Origin: Herpetosiphon gulosus
GTDB lineage: Bacteria > Chloroflexota > Chloroflexia > Chloroflexales > Herpetosiphonaceae
Assembly (NCBI RefSeq): GCF_039545135.1
Contig: NZ_BAABRU010000007.1
Span: 62,001-126,000, forward strand
Direction: 5' to 3'
DNA: 64,000 bases
This document shows, one piece after another, positions 24,820 to 33,006 of this stretch. The notes below the pieces were generated by a model. It was given only the letters and a program-made list of their open reading frames with translations. It was not told the DNA's origin and made no database searches. Within the stretch, counting starts at the first letter, position 1. Every line of letters starts with the position of its first letter. A program made the translations under genes and the position numbers.

Positions 24820-25685
24820 TGGCATCGACCATCCTGCACCTTTCCGATTTGCACGCTGGCCCACCCTTCAACCCCGAAAAAGCCCAACAAATTCTTGAGG
24901 CAGCTTGGCAGATCAAGCCAACCTTAACCGTGTTGTCTGGCGATTTTGTGCAGCGGGCTGATATTCGCAGCCAATGGCTGACGATTCGCGATTTTGTGGC
25001 CCAATTGCCTCAGCCAACGATTGCGGTGATGGGCAATCACGATGTGCCGCTTTACAACGCACTCTATCGAATGCTGCGGCCCAATTATTACTACAAAAAA
25101 TATATCTCGCCGATTTTGGAGCCAGTTTGGGGCAACGATGATTTTGTGGCGGTTGGGGTCAATACCACGCGCTCGTTTACGGTCGATGGCGGCAAACTGA
25201 CCGATCAACAATTGTTGGAGCTTGAACGAACTTTAGTCCGCTATCCCGATAGCTTATGTAAAATTGTGGTTATGCACCATCATCCAGTCATGCCGCCAGG
25301 CGAAACCCGCGATGTGATTCAGAATGCGGCGGCGGCACTCAGAACCTTCGATCGCAGCAATGTGGAGTTGGTGCTATGTGGCCATACCCATGCTTCGTAC
25401 ATTGGCAATACCTTGGAGTTTGACCCTGATTTGCGCCAAGGCACCGTGATTGTGCAAGCTGGCACAGCAACCTCACGGCGCGGGCGACGTTGGTATCGTG
25501 GCAAGAATGCTTTCAATGTCTTGGAAATTGAGCATATGCGCAGTGTTATCACTCAATATCTCTATTTGGAAGATGCAGGGCGCTTCTTGCCAGTTAGCCA
25601 ACATCAATTCCCACGGCGTTCAGCAGGAGCCTATGCCTTACCATTAAATGAGGCAGTGCTCGAAATTGTGGAGCCAAGTGAGTAA
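24819..25685 (+). CDS. Calcineurin-like metallophosphoesterase (3',5'-cAMP phosphodiesterase-like)
   Basis: A 288-residue phosphoesterase with metal motifs SDLHAG, SGDFVQRAD, MGNHD, MHHHPVMP and CGHTHA in order. The layout is that of CpdA-like enzymes, which often hydrolyse cyclic nucleotides or phospholipid esters; specificity is not certain. It is coupled to the upstream 50-residue membrane protein. It converges on a lipoprotein gene, with a hairpin between. Confidence 0.88.
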   Translation: MASTILHLSDLHAGPPFNPEKAQQILEAAWQIKPTLTVLSGDFVQRADIRSQWLTIRDFVAQLPQPTIAVMGNHDVPLYNALYRMLRPNYYYKKYISPILEPVWGNDDFVAVGVNTTRSFTVDGGKLTDQQLLELERTLVRYPDSLCKIVVMHHHPVMPPGETRDVIQNAAAALRTFDRSNVELVLCGHTHASYIGNTLEFDPDLRQGTVIVQAGTATSRRGRRWYRGKNAFNVLEIEHMRSVITQYLYLEDAGRFLPVSQHQFPRRSAGAYALPLNEAVLEIVEPSE

Positions 25686-25689
25686 AACC

Positions 25690-25717
25690 AACGAGCGTTG
25701 ACTGTTCAGCGCTCGTT
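25690..25717. terminator. Hairpin between convergent phosphoesterase and lipoprotein genes
   Basis: AACGAGCG (25690-25697) and CGCTCGTT (25710-25717) are an 8-bp stem with a 12-base loop. No strong T-run follows, so efficiency is doubtful. Confidence 0.5.
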
Positions 25718-25728
25718 CTAGATTAAAT

Positions 25729-26139
25729 CTACGGTTGGTTTGGAATTTCAAAGCCACTATTTGCCACCAACCATGTGCCATCATCTTGCTCGATCAACTC
25801 GACTAACTGATTGGCAGGATATTCAACCGTTTGGCCATCGGTCATTTGCGCCACCAAAATACCATTAACTTGCACATACGCCCGACCATCATCAATTTTT
25901 TCGAGTGTATATTGATCATCTTGATAATCGATTGATTGAATTCGTGGCATCACCTGCCGCAGCTGCCAACCAGCATCACGCCGCATATCGGGAACCATCA
26001 AGGCAATCATCCGATCAACATTCCGTTCTTCAGTTGCTGCAACAAATGCCTTGACTTGGTTGACGGGTGCGGTATCATCGCCACCACAGGCTGTGAGTGT
26101 AAGCAAAAGGCAGCCAATAAGCAACTGTTTGAAACGCAT
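25729..26139 (-). CDS. Small lipoprotein, NTF2-like
   Basis: A 136-residue lipoprotein: the signal sequence ends in the lipobox LTAC (cysteine at about 18) followed by GGDD. The mature part (VKAFVAATEERNVDRMIALM, LEKIDDGRAYVQVNG) looks like a small NTF2-like or DUF4878-type beta-sandwich. Bound to the membrane outer face. Divergent from the protease gene at 26187. Function unknown. Confidence 0.8.
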   Translation of the reverse strand: MRFKQLLIGCLLLTLTACGGDDTAPVNQVKAFVAATEERNVDRMIALMVPDMRRDAGWQLRQVMPRIQSIDYQDDQYTLEKIDDGRAYVQVNGILVAQMTDGQTVEYPANQLVELIEQDDGTWLVANSGFEIPNQP

Positions 26140-26186
26140 GGGGAATCCTCCAGCGTGCTGAGTGTTTGTCAGGAGGCGATTATATC

Positions 26187-27812
26187 ATGAGCCGTCGCAT
26201 TGCACTTGTTTTTTGTTTGATCTTGCTGGTCGGCACGCCAGTCTATGCCCAAAATGCCTTAACTGGCCCACCCAACGATCCCGACGCGAATAAACAATGG
26301 GTTATTCGTCAACTTGGTTTAGCTTGTGCGTGGGAGCATCTGACGGGAAATTCCGATGTTACCGTGGCCGTAATCGACTCAGGCGTTGATATGAACCACC
26401 CTGATTTGGTCGATGTCTTGCGTACCGATGGCTTTGATGCTGTTGATGGCGATGATGATCCATCGGATGAGAATGGCCATGGAACCCACGTTGCGGGCAT
26501 TATCGCCGCCACCATCAACAATAGCAAAGGAATTGCTGGGGTTGCCGGTGGGGGCACACGCATTTTGCCAATTCGGGTAATGGAAGCCGATGGTTCGGGT
26601 ACGAATCAAGATATTATTGCAGGCATCCGCTATGCCGTTAGCAAAAATGTGCAGATCATCAATATGAGCCTTGGCTCGATGTTGCCGCTTGATAGCGAAG
26701 ATATTGTCGCAGCGATCAAAGAGGCCGATGCGGCTGGTGTGCTGGTGATTATCGCCGCTGGTAATTCGTTTGTGCCCTTGCCAAACTTTGCCTTTGGGGT
26801 TGAAGAATTTGCCATGGTCGTGGCTGCAACCGATCCCGATGATCGCAAGACCGATTTCTCGAACTATGGCAAGTGGATTTCGGTTTCGGCTCCAGGGGCA
26901 GGCATTTACTCAACCATGCCCACCTACGATGTGTATATGACCAGTCAGTTGCCTGCCGAAGAACGCTTCAACAAAAACTACGATCAAATGAGCGGCACAT
27001 CGCAGGCAACTCCCGTGGTTGCTGGCTTGGCAGCCTTGCTATTTGCCCAACACCCCGATTGGAATGCCGACCAAGTACGGGCCGAAATCGAAAAAACTGC
27101 TGATGATATTTCAGATCAAAATCCAATTAAGCGCTACGGCCCAATCACCTATTTCGAGCCAAGCAACCTTGGTAAAGGCCGCGTTAATGCCTGTAATGCC
27201 TTAGGTGGCCCGATTAAAGGCAGCGCTGCGGCAGTTGGCGGCCCTGAAGCAAAATCCAGTTTAATTATGTTGCTTGGGTTTAGCGCAGTCATGTTGGTGA
27301 TTTTGGGCGGATTAAGTGTGTTCTTGATTCGCCGCCGCAAGCGCAACGCCCGACCTGCGGCGATTCCGGCTGGTGGGTTCGCCCCACCTCCACCAATTCA
27401 CTACGATCAAGCAATGGCCCAACAACAACGCAACCTTGCCTCGCAACCAATCGTCGGATCAACGCCGCCATTGAATCAGAGTTATGCCCCACCCAGCGCG
27501 GCTTCGGCAGGCGGGCCAGCTTGGGGCAAATTGACGGTTGTGCGGGGAGCCGAATTGAACAAGTTCTATTTGCTGCGCGAAAATCAAATTTTTATTGGCC
27601 GTGAAGCCTCGCTGGCCGTGGCAATTAGCGGTGATAGTACCGTTTCACGCCGCCATACGATCATCTATCGTGATCCTCGTGGCATTGAAATTGAAGATGC
27701 GGGCAGCAGTCATGGCACCAAAATCAACGGCATTCCGGTTCAAGGCCGCCAACTGGTTCGACCAGGCGATGTGATCGAAGTTGGGCAGACCCATTTACGT
27801 TTTGAGGGCTAA
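26187..27812 (+). CDS. Subtilisin-family serine protease with membrane anchor and C-terminal FHA domain
   Basis: A 541-residue protein; start at 26187 (GGAGG about 10 bases upstream). A signal peptide (1-22) is followed by an S8 domain with D64 (AVIDSGVD), H98 (NGHGTHVAG), the oxyanion Asn in AGNS and S272 (SGTSQATP). A transmembrane helix is at about 359-381, then a basic and proline-rich linker, and an FHA domain at about 450-541 (GREASLA, SRRHTIIY, SSHGTKING). The layout suggests an outside protease and an inside phosphothreonine reader. The protease half resembles mycosins, which belong to secretion systems, but no secretion genes are adjacent. The DUF456 gene follows after 3 bases. Confidence 0.9.
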   Translation: MSRRIALVFCLILLVGTPVYAQNALTGPPNDPDANKQWVIRQLGLACAWEHLTGNSDVTVAVIDSGVDMNHPDLVDVLRTDGFDAVDGDDDPSDENGHGTHVAGIIAATINNSKGIAGVAGGGTRILPIRVMEADGSGTNQDIIAGIRYAVSKNVQIINMSLGSMLPLDSEDIVAAIKEADAAGVLVIIAAGNSFVPLPNFAFGVEEFAMVVAATDPDDRKTDFSNYGKWISVSAPGAGIYSTMPTYDVYMTSQLPAEERFNKNYDQMSGTSQATPVVAGLAALLFAQHPDWNADQVRAEIEKTADDISDQNPIKRYGPITYFEPSNLGKGRVNACNALGGPIKGSAAAVGGPEAKSSLIMLLGFSAVMLVILGGLSVFLIRRRKRNARPAAIPAGGFAPPPPIHYDQAMAQQQRNLASQPIVGSTPPLNQSYAPPSAASAGGPAWGKLTVVRGAELNKFYLLRENQIFIGREASLAVAISGDSTVSRRHTIIYRDPRGIEIEDAGSSHGTKINGIPVQGRQLVRPGDVIEVGQTHLRFEG

Positions 27813-27815
27813 CAT

Positions 27816-28295
27816 TTGGCACTAACACTTGCATTATTGATTATGTTTCTTGGCTTGGTGAGCGTGGTAATTTTGCCAATCTTGCCAGGCGCAGCCTTGA
27901 TTTGGCTTGGGGCATTATTGTATGCCTCAATGACCGATTTTGTGGTGATTGGTTGGGGCACGCTGGCCGTTTTGGGAGCGATTGCCCTGATTGCGATGAC
28001 CAGCGATATTTGGGTTGGTGCATTGGGCCAGCGCCGTGGTGGAGCCTCAATTTGGGCAACAATCTTTAGCATGATTGGTGGTATTATTGGCCTATTCATC
28101 CTGAACATTCCAGGCATGCTGATTGGCTCGATCATTGGGGCATTATTGCCAGAATGGCAACGCTGGCGCGATGGCAAATTCGTGCTCGATGTTTCATGGC
28201 GCACCATCAAAAATTGGCTCGTAAGTATTGCAATTCAGGTTTCACTGGGGCTTGTAATGGTTACGATCTTTTTGGTGCGCGTGATTACTGGTTAA
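27816..28295 (+). CDS. DUF456 family membrane protein
   Basis: A 159-residue protein with about four transmembrane segments; the conserved DUF456 pattern PGAALIWLGALLYA, GxxGLFxxNIPGMLIGSIIGA is plain. The TTG start at 27816 has GAGG 8 bases upstream. It follows the protease gene directly and is probably in its operon. Function unknown. Confidence 0.85.
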   Translation: MALTLALLIMFLGLVSVVILPILPGAALIWLGALLYASMTDFVVIGWGTLAVLGAIALIAMTSDIWVGALGQRRGGASIWATIFSMIGGIIGLFILNIPGMLIGSIIGALLPEWQRWRDGKFVLDVSWRTIKNWLVSIAIQVSLGLVMVTIFLVRVITG

Positions 28296-28343
28296 GTAAC
28301 CCCCGCGATTGCAACAACGTATAGCCTAACGCTGACAGAAGAT

Positions 28344-28390
28344 ATGCGCCACACGGTTTGTCGCACTTGGCAAAACCAGTGGCGCATTTT
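28344..28390 (+). terminator. Long hairpin with T-run upstream of APC permease gene
   Basis: ATGCGCCAC (28344-28352) and GTGGCGCAT (28379-28387) are a perfect 9-bp stem continued inside by GGTTT/AAACC, followed by TTTT. It probably ends the protease-DUF456 transcript, or, if the permease promoter lies upstream, attenuates it. The rest of the 28296-28446 spacer has no recognised signal besides an AAAGGAC ribosome site. Confidence 0.7.
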
Positions 28391-28446
28391 AGAGCGAATT
28401 AACCAAGTGGCGAAGGCTGTCAATCCACTTTGAAAGGACATCAACC

Positions 28447-30408
28447 ATGAATATCAAACAGCTACTCATCGGGAAGCCGTTCCCCAGCAGTAGTGCCCAT
28501 CACGAACGGCTCGACAAAGTTCGCGGATTGGCAGTCTTTGCATCCGACCCAATTAGCTCCAACGCCTATGCCACCGAAGCAATTATGCGGGTGCTGATTT
28601 TGATCAGCGCCGCAGCGTTAAGTTATACCTTGCCGATTGCGATTGGGATTGCGGCGTTGGTGCTGTTGGTCGTCTTGAGCTACAACCAAACCATCCACCA
28701 CTACCCCATGGGTGGCGGTGCGTATATGGTCAGTAAGGATAACCTCGGTCGCACAGCTTCATGGTTGGCAGGTGCTTCGATTCTTAGTGATTATGTGCTG
28801 ACAGTGGCGGTTTCGGTTTCGGCGGGGGTCAAAGCAATTTCCTCGGCCTTCCCCGACGTGGCGTTTTTTCATGAGCATCGGGTATTAATTGGGATTGGGA
28901 TTATCCTGTTAATTACGTGGCTCAACTTACGTGGTGTGCGCGAAAGCGGCACGATCTTTGCCATCCCCACCTATGCCTTTGTGTTTGGGGTGTTCGTGGT
29001 GATCGCGATTGGCCTAGCCCGCTATTTTGGAATTTTCGGCGAGCCATTGCCACCCCGCAGCGTCGCAACCGATGAAACCGCTCGTTCAGGCCTCGATAAC
29101 TTTGGCTTGATCTGGCTAGTCTTGCGGGCCTTTGCTGGTGGTTGTACCGCCTTGACTGGGATTGAAGCAATTAGCGACGGCGTACAAGCCTTCAAAAATC
29201 CAGCACCAAAAAATGCGATTATCACGATGCGAGCCATGGCGGTGATGGCCATGACCTTGTTTATTGGGATTAGCTTTATCGCTACCCATATTCCAATTAC
29301 GATTTTGCATGAAGGTGGCGAGAGCGTGCTTTCGCAAATGACCCGGACGGTTGTGGGCAGCGGTTTTATGTACTACTGGGTTCAATTTACAACCATGTTG
29401 ATTTTGATCCTTGCTGCTAATACCGCCTATGCCGACTTCCCACGGATCGCGGCCTTCTTATCGAATGATGGTTTCTTGCCGCGTTGGCTTTCGCGCTTGG
29501 GCAGTCGTTTAGTTTATAGCTCAGGCGTGATCGCGTTAGCCTTTTTGGCATCGGCCTTGCTGGCAGCTTTCGGCGGCGAAGAACATCACCTATTGCCATT
29601 GTATGCGATTGGCGTGTTCCTCTCGTTTACGCTTTCACAAGCTGGCATGATCGTAATGTGGCGCAAAGTTGCTAAACTCAAGCCAGGCGAAAGCCTCGAC
29701 ACAGGGATCACGACCCTGCACTATGAACCAAACTACAAGCTCAAACGGATTCCCAGTATTATTGGGGTTGGCTTGACGGCTGTGGTTTTGGTGGTGCTGA
29801 CGGTTACCAAATTTACCGAAGGTGCTTGGTTAATTATTGTGGCCTTGCCGCTGATCATGCTGTTGTTCCGCAAGATCAAAGCGCACTATGATCATGTGGC
29901 AACCAATTTAAGCCTGACGGGTTTGAAACCAAGTGATTTGCGTTCGCCAGCTGATGTGGCAATTGTGCCAGTTGGCAGCATTCACCGTGGCTCATTGCGG
30001 GCGATCAAATATGCCTTGAAACTAACCGACGATGTGCGCGTGGTGCAAGTCGTAGGTAGCGAAGAGGAAGAAATAAAAACCCGCAAACGCTGGGAACAGT
30101 GGGATGAAGTGCTGGGCAAGGCCAAATTGGTCTTCTTGCACACCGACTACCGCGATTATCTCACGCCACTGGTCGATTACGTCGATCAAGTCAACAATAA
30201 AGAATTTCCAGGCGATTTGATTACCGTGGTTATTCCCGAGTTTGTGCCCGATTCGACCATGGCCAAAGTGCTGCACAACCAAACTGCCGTGATGCTGTTG
30301 CTGGCATTGCGCAAATATGAAGATGTGGTGGTGATCAGCGTCCCTTATCACTTGCACTATATTCCAACTGGCTCGGAAGATATTGTGGCCCAAAAACCAG
30401 CCGCCTAA
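28447..30408 (+). CDS. APC family amino acid permease with long cytosolic C-terminus
   Basis: A 653-residue secondary transporter of the amino acid-polyamine-organocation superfamily. Twelve hydrophobic segments fill about residues 35-465. The TM1 region has FASDPISSNAYATEAI, a variant of the helix-1 substrate loop. The remaining 180 residues are soluble and start VAIVPVGSIHRGSLRAIKYA, an USP/adenosine-kinase-like helical domain often found in KimA-type potassium/amino-acid importers. The neighbouring gene at 30985 is a paralogue. The substrate (K+ or amino acid) is not settled by sequence. Confidence 0.87.
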   Translation: MNIKQLLIGKPFPSSSAHHERLDKVRGLAVFASDPISSNAYATEAIMRVLILISAAALSYTLPIAIGIAALVLLVVLSYNQTIHHYPMGGGAYMVSKDNLGRTASWLAGASILSDYVLTVAVSVSAGVKAISSAFPDVAFFHEHRVLIGIGIILLITWLNLRGVRESGTIFAIPTYAFVFGVFVVIAIGLARYFGIFGEPLPPRSVATDETARSGLDNFGLIWLVLRAFAGGCTALTGIEAISDGVQAFKNPAPKNAIITMRAMAVMAMTLFIGISFIATHIPITILHEGGESVLSQMTRTVVGSGFMYYWVQFTTMLILILAANTAYADFPRIAAFLSNDGFLPRWLSRLGSRLVYSSGVIALAFLASALLAAFGGEEHHLLPLYAIGVFLSFTLSQAGMIVMWRKVAKLKPGESLDTGITTLHYEPNYKLKRIPSIIGVGLTAVVLVVLTVTKFTEGAWLIIVALPLIMLLFRKIKAHYDHVATNLSLTGLKPSDLRSPADVAIVPVGSIHRGSLRAIKYALKLTDDVRVVQVVGSEEEEIKTRKRWEQWDEVLGKAKLVFLHTDYRDYLTPLVDYVDQVNNKEFPGDLITVVIPEFVPDSTMAKVLHNQTAVMLLLALRKYEDVVVISVPYHLHYIPTGSEDIVAQKPAA

Positions 30409-30630
30409 TTCCATGCCCTCACCCCCGACCCCCTCCTTTCAAGGGTAGGTTTTAATAATGATTGGGTGGGATCTGGAGTCGATTTTCATGCCCTCACCCC
30501 CTGACCCCCTCTCCCGCCCTGCGAGGCGAGGGGGGACCATCCCCATCCGATCATAACGCCCCTCTCCCGCCGCAGTGGGAGGGGGGCTAGGGGGTGAGGG
30601 CATTAATTTCCACATTCGTTAACAATCTCA
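30409..30630. repeat. Two family A repeats between permease paralogues
   Basis: A half copy (30416-30449) lies 8 bases after the stop of the first permease. A full copy at 30488-30603 is framed by ATGCCCTCACCCCCT and AGGGGGTGAGGGCAT, a perfect 15-bp terminal inverted repeat. Inside are CTCTCCCGCCC / GGGAGGGGGG stretches. No gene is present. Confidence 0.8.
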
Positions 30631-30658
30631 TTGACAAAAGCTTTGAGTGGACTATAAT
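30631..30658 (+). promoter_or_regulatory. Consensus sigma-70 promoter for second permease
   Basis: Perfect TTGACA (30631-30636), 16-bp spacer and perfect TATAAT (30653-30658). Transcription would start near 30665, about 320 bases before the permease start codon. Confidence 0.85.
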
Positions 30659-30672
30659 CAAAGCCTGTGTTC

Positions 30673-30706
30673 ACCGCCGACATATCTGAATAGTGGCGGT
30701 TTTTTT
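30673..30706 (+). terminator. Early terminator/attenuator in the permease leader
   Basis: ACCGCC (30673-30678) and GGCGGT (30695-30700) form a GC-rich stem with a 16-base loop followed by seven T residues. It lies only about 8 bases after the predicted transcription start, so it must limit read-through into the permease gene or yield a short RNA of about 42 bases. Confidence 0.75.
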
Positions 30707-30859
30707 ATGCAAATGGAAACGGGTATGCGCTTTCAGCTACACCAATCCAACTTAACCAATGTCGTTTTACCGTATTGTTCCCAACAAGCACGGCACTCAC
30801 CGCATTCTCCACCCCAAACCTAATTTCACTTCAACAATAATGCTCCAATAAATGCTTGT

Positions 30860-30913
30860 TTAAGCTGCTTAGTCGAGGTGTCGCAGCTTAAGGGTATTTT
30901 ATTGCGACCTTAA
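30860..30913 (+). promoter_or_regulatory. Mutually exclusive hairpins in the permease leader
   Basis: Stem 1: TTAAGCTGC (30860-30868) with GCAGCTTAA (30883-30891), 9 bp, 14-base loop. Stem 2: TTAAGG (30888-30893) with CCTTAA (30908-30913). They share the segment TTAA(GG), so only one can form. Stem 1 is followed by GGGTATTTTATT. Such overlapping stems are typical of transcriptional or translational switches. Confidence 0.55.
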
Positions 30914-30984
30914 ATACAGAACATTTGTTCAATTTAATATGTGCTATTAACCCTCGTTTTGAGGAAACGCCAAGGAGTTTGTCC

Positions 30985-32868
30985 ATGTTGACCCAATTGA
31001 AGCGGGTTTTAGTGGGGAATCCGTTGGAGACTGCCGCCCAATCGCATGAGCGCTTGGATAAAAAAACCGCGCTGGCAGTCTTCTCGTCCGATGCTTTGTC
31101 GTCAGTCGCCTATGCCACCGAAGAAATGTTAGTCCACCTTGTGCCAGCAGGCATCATTGCATTTAGCTCATCGCTGTGGCTGGGTATTGGCATCGCTGTT
31201 TTGCTCATGATTGTGACGATCTCCTATCGCCAAACGATCACAGCCTACCCCAGTGGTGGTGGCTCGTACATTGTAGCCTCGGATAATTTGGGAACGTTGG
31301 CGGGTTTGATCGCTGGCGGCGCATTGTTAATCGACTATATTCTGACCGTCGCCGTGTCAATCTCGTCGGGCGTATCGCAGTTGATCTCGCTGGTCGAGCC
31401 ATTGCGTGATTATCGGATTGAAATTTGTGTTATTGGGATTGTGATTCTGACTCTGGCCAATTTGCGGGGGATTCGCGAATCGGGGGCGATTTTCTCGCTG
31501 CCCACCTACTTTTTTGTGACGATCATTTTGCTGACCCTCGGCTACGGCTTTTACAAACAATTTACAGGCAATATTCAGCCATTGGTGCTTTCGGATAACC
31601 TGATGGGGCCGCACGAACAAAGTTTCTCGCCATTTGGCACCGAAGCTATGACCGCATTTTTGCTGATGGGTGCGTTTGCTTCGGGCTGTTCGGCATTGAC
31701 TGGGGTTGAAGCAATTTCGAATGGTGTGCCAGCGTTTCGCAAGCCCGAGCCACATAACGCCCGCGTCACCATGGTGTGGATGGCCGGTTTGCTGTTAGTC
31801 ATGTTCGCTGGGATTACCTGGTTTGCCCACAAATATGGGGCACGCCCACAATTCAACGAAACCGTGATTTCGCAAATTGGGCGGGGGATTTGGGGTCGCA
31901 CGACGGGCAGCGAAACAGGTTTCCCCAAAGTGATGCATGGTATGTTGCAAATCTCGACCGCTGCAATTTTGTTGGTTGCCGCCAATACGAGCTACGCCGA
32001 TTTTCCCCGTTTGATGTCGTTGCTGGCCCGCGATGGCTTCTTGCCCCGCCAATTCTCATCATTGGGCGATCGTTTGGTCTTCTCGAATGGGATTCTCTTT
32101 CTGTCGGTGGCCGCAGCGCTGTTGGTGATTGGCTTTGATGGCTCGGTTACCAACTTGATTCCATTGTATGCGGTTGGCGTGTTCCTTTCATTTACGCTTT
32201 CACAATCGGGGATGGTCTTGCGCTGGTTGCGGCTCAAAACCAAGGGTTGGCAACTTAATTTAGTGGTGAATGCAGTTGGTGCAATTGCGACAGGCATCGT
32301 TTTGATCATCAATGGCACAACCAAATTCAAAGAAGGTGCATGGCTGGTTGTTATTTGTATTCCCATTCTCGTTTTGATTTTTACTGCGATCAATCGCCAT
32401 TACAAAGGCGTAGCTAAACAACTTTCCTTGGAAGGGTTTAGCAAACCTGTACCCTTAGAAAATAATGTGATTGTGCTGGTATCATCATTGCATCGTGGCA
32501 CAGTTAAAGCGCTTGAATATGCTAAATCGATTGCACCAGGTAAAGTTCGCGCTTTGTATATTGAATTTGAGCATGAACACGAAAAAACTGAACGTCTCCA
32601 AGAACGTTGGCAACAGTGGGAGCCAGATGTGCCCTTGGATATTGAAATATCTAAATATCGTTCATTATTACGCCCAGTCTTACGCTATGTTGATCGAATT
32701 GAAGCTGAGCGCAATGATGATATTCTAACCATTATCTTGCCTGAATTTATTCCGGCACGAATTTGGGAATATGCCTTACATAACCAAACTGCCTTCTTCT
32801 TGAAAGGTGCGTTGTTATTCCGACGCAATAAAATCGTAATTAGCGTGCCATATCATCTTGAACGCTAA
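30985..32868 (+). CDS. APC family amino acid permease, paralogue of the preceding permease
   Basis: A 627-residue transporter (start at 30985, AAGGAG about 8 bases upstream; the open frame extends 20 codons further). Its N-terminal LVGNPLETAAQSHERLDKKT and FSSDALSSVAYATEE match the corresponding region of the first permease (HHERLDKVRG, FASDPISSNAYATEA), and a similar soluble C-terminal domain follows VIVLVSSLHRGTVKALEYA. The two arose by duplication. It differs in having its own strong promoter and structured leader, so it is probably regulated separately. Confidence 0.88.
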   Translation: MLTQLKRVLVGNPLETAAQSHERLDKKTALAVFSSDALSSVAYATEEMLVHLVPAGIIAFSSSLWLGIGIAVLLMIVTISYRQTITAYPSGGGSYIVASDNLGTLAGLIAGGALLIDYILTVAVSISSGVSQLISLVEPLRDYRIEICVIGIVILTLANLRGIRESGAIFSLPTYFFVTIILLTLGYGFYKQFTGNIQPLVLSDNLMGPHEQSFSPFGTEAMTAFLLMGAFASGCSALTGVEAISNGVPAFRKPEPHNARVTMVWMAGLLLVMFAGITWFAHKYGARPQFNETVISQIGRGIWGRTTGSETGFPKVMHGMLQISTAAILLVAANTSYADFPRLMSLLARDGFLPRQFSSLGDRLVFSNGILFLSVAAALLVIGFDGSVTNLIPLYAVGVFLSFTLSQSGMVLRWLRLKTKGWQLNLVVNAVGAIATGIVLIINGTTKFKEGAWLVVICIPILVLIFTAINRHYKGVAKQLSLEGFSKPVPLENNVIVLVSSLHRGTVKALEYAKSIAPGKVRALYIEFEHEHEKTERLQERWQQWEPDVPLDIEISKYRSLLRPVLRYVDRIEAERNDDILTIILPEFIPARIWEYALHNQTAFFLKGALLFRRNKIVISVPYHLER

Positions 32869-32887
32869 AACTTAGCAACTCTTAATC

Positions 32888-32926
32888 AAAAAACGCCTGA
32901 ACTGCCTGCGCAGTCGGGCGTTTTTT
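32888..32926 (+). terminator. Terminator of the second permease gene
   Basis: AAAAAACGCC and GGCGTTTTTT flank a hairpin with an inner ACTG...CAGT pair; the T-run ends TTTTTTCTTG. Strong Rho-independent terminator, also A-tailed for the other strand. Confidence 0.85.
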
Positions 32927-33006
32927 CTTGACAGGCAGTGATGGGCAACGTATGATTACCGCCGTCTAAACCGACACCCACCACAATCTTAGGAAGGTCA
33001 GAAGTG

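Noticed and set aside
30665-30984. ydaO-type c-di-AMP riboswitch before the permease gene
   Set aside because: I could not find the conserved ydaO core sequences; only hairpins and a terminator are seen, so no class is named.
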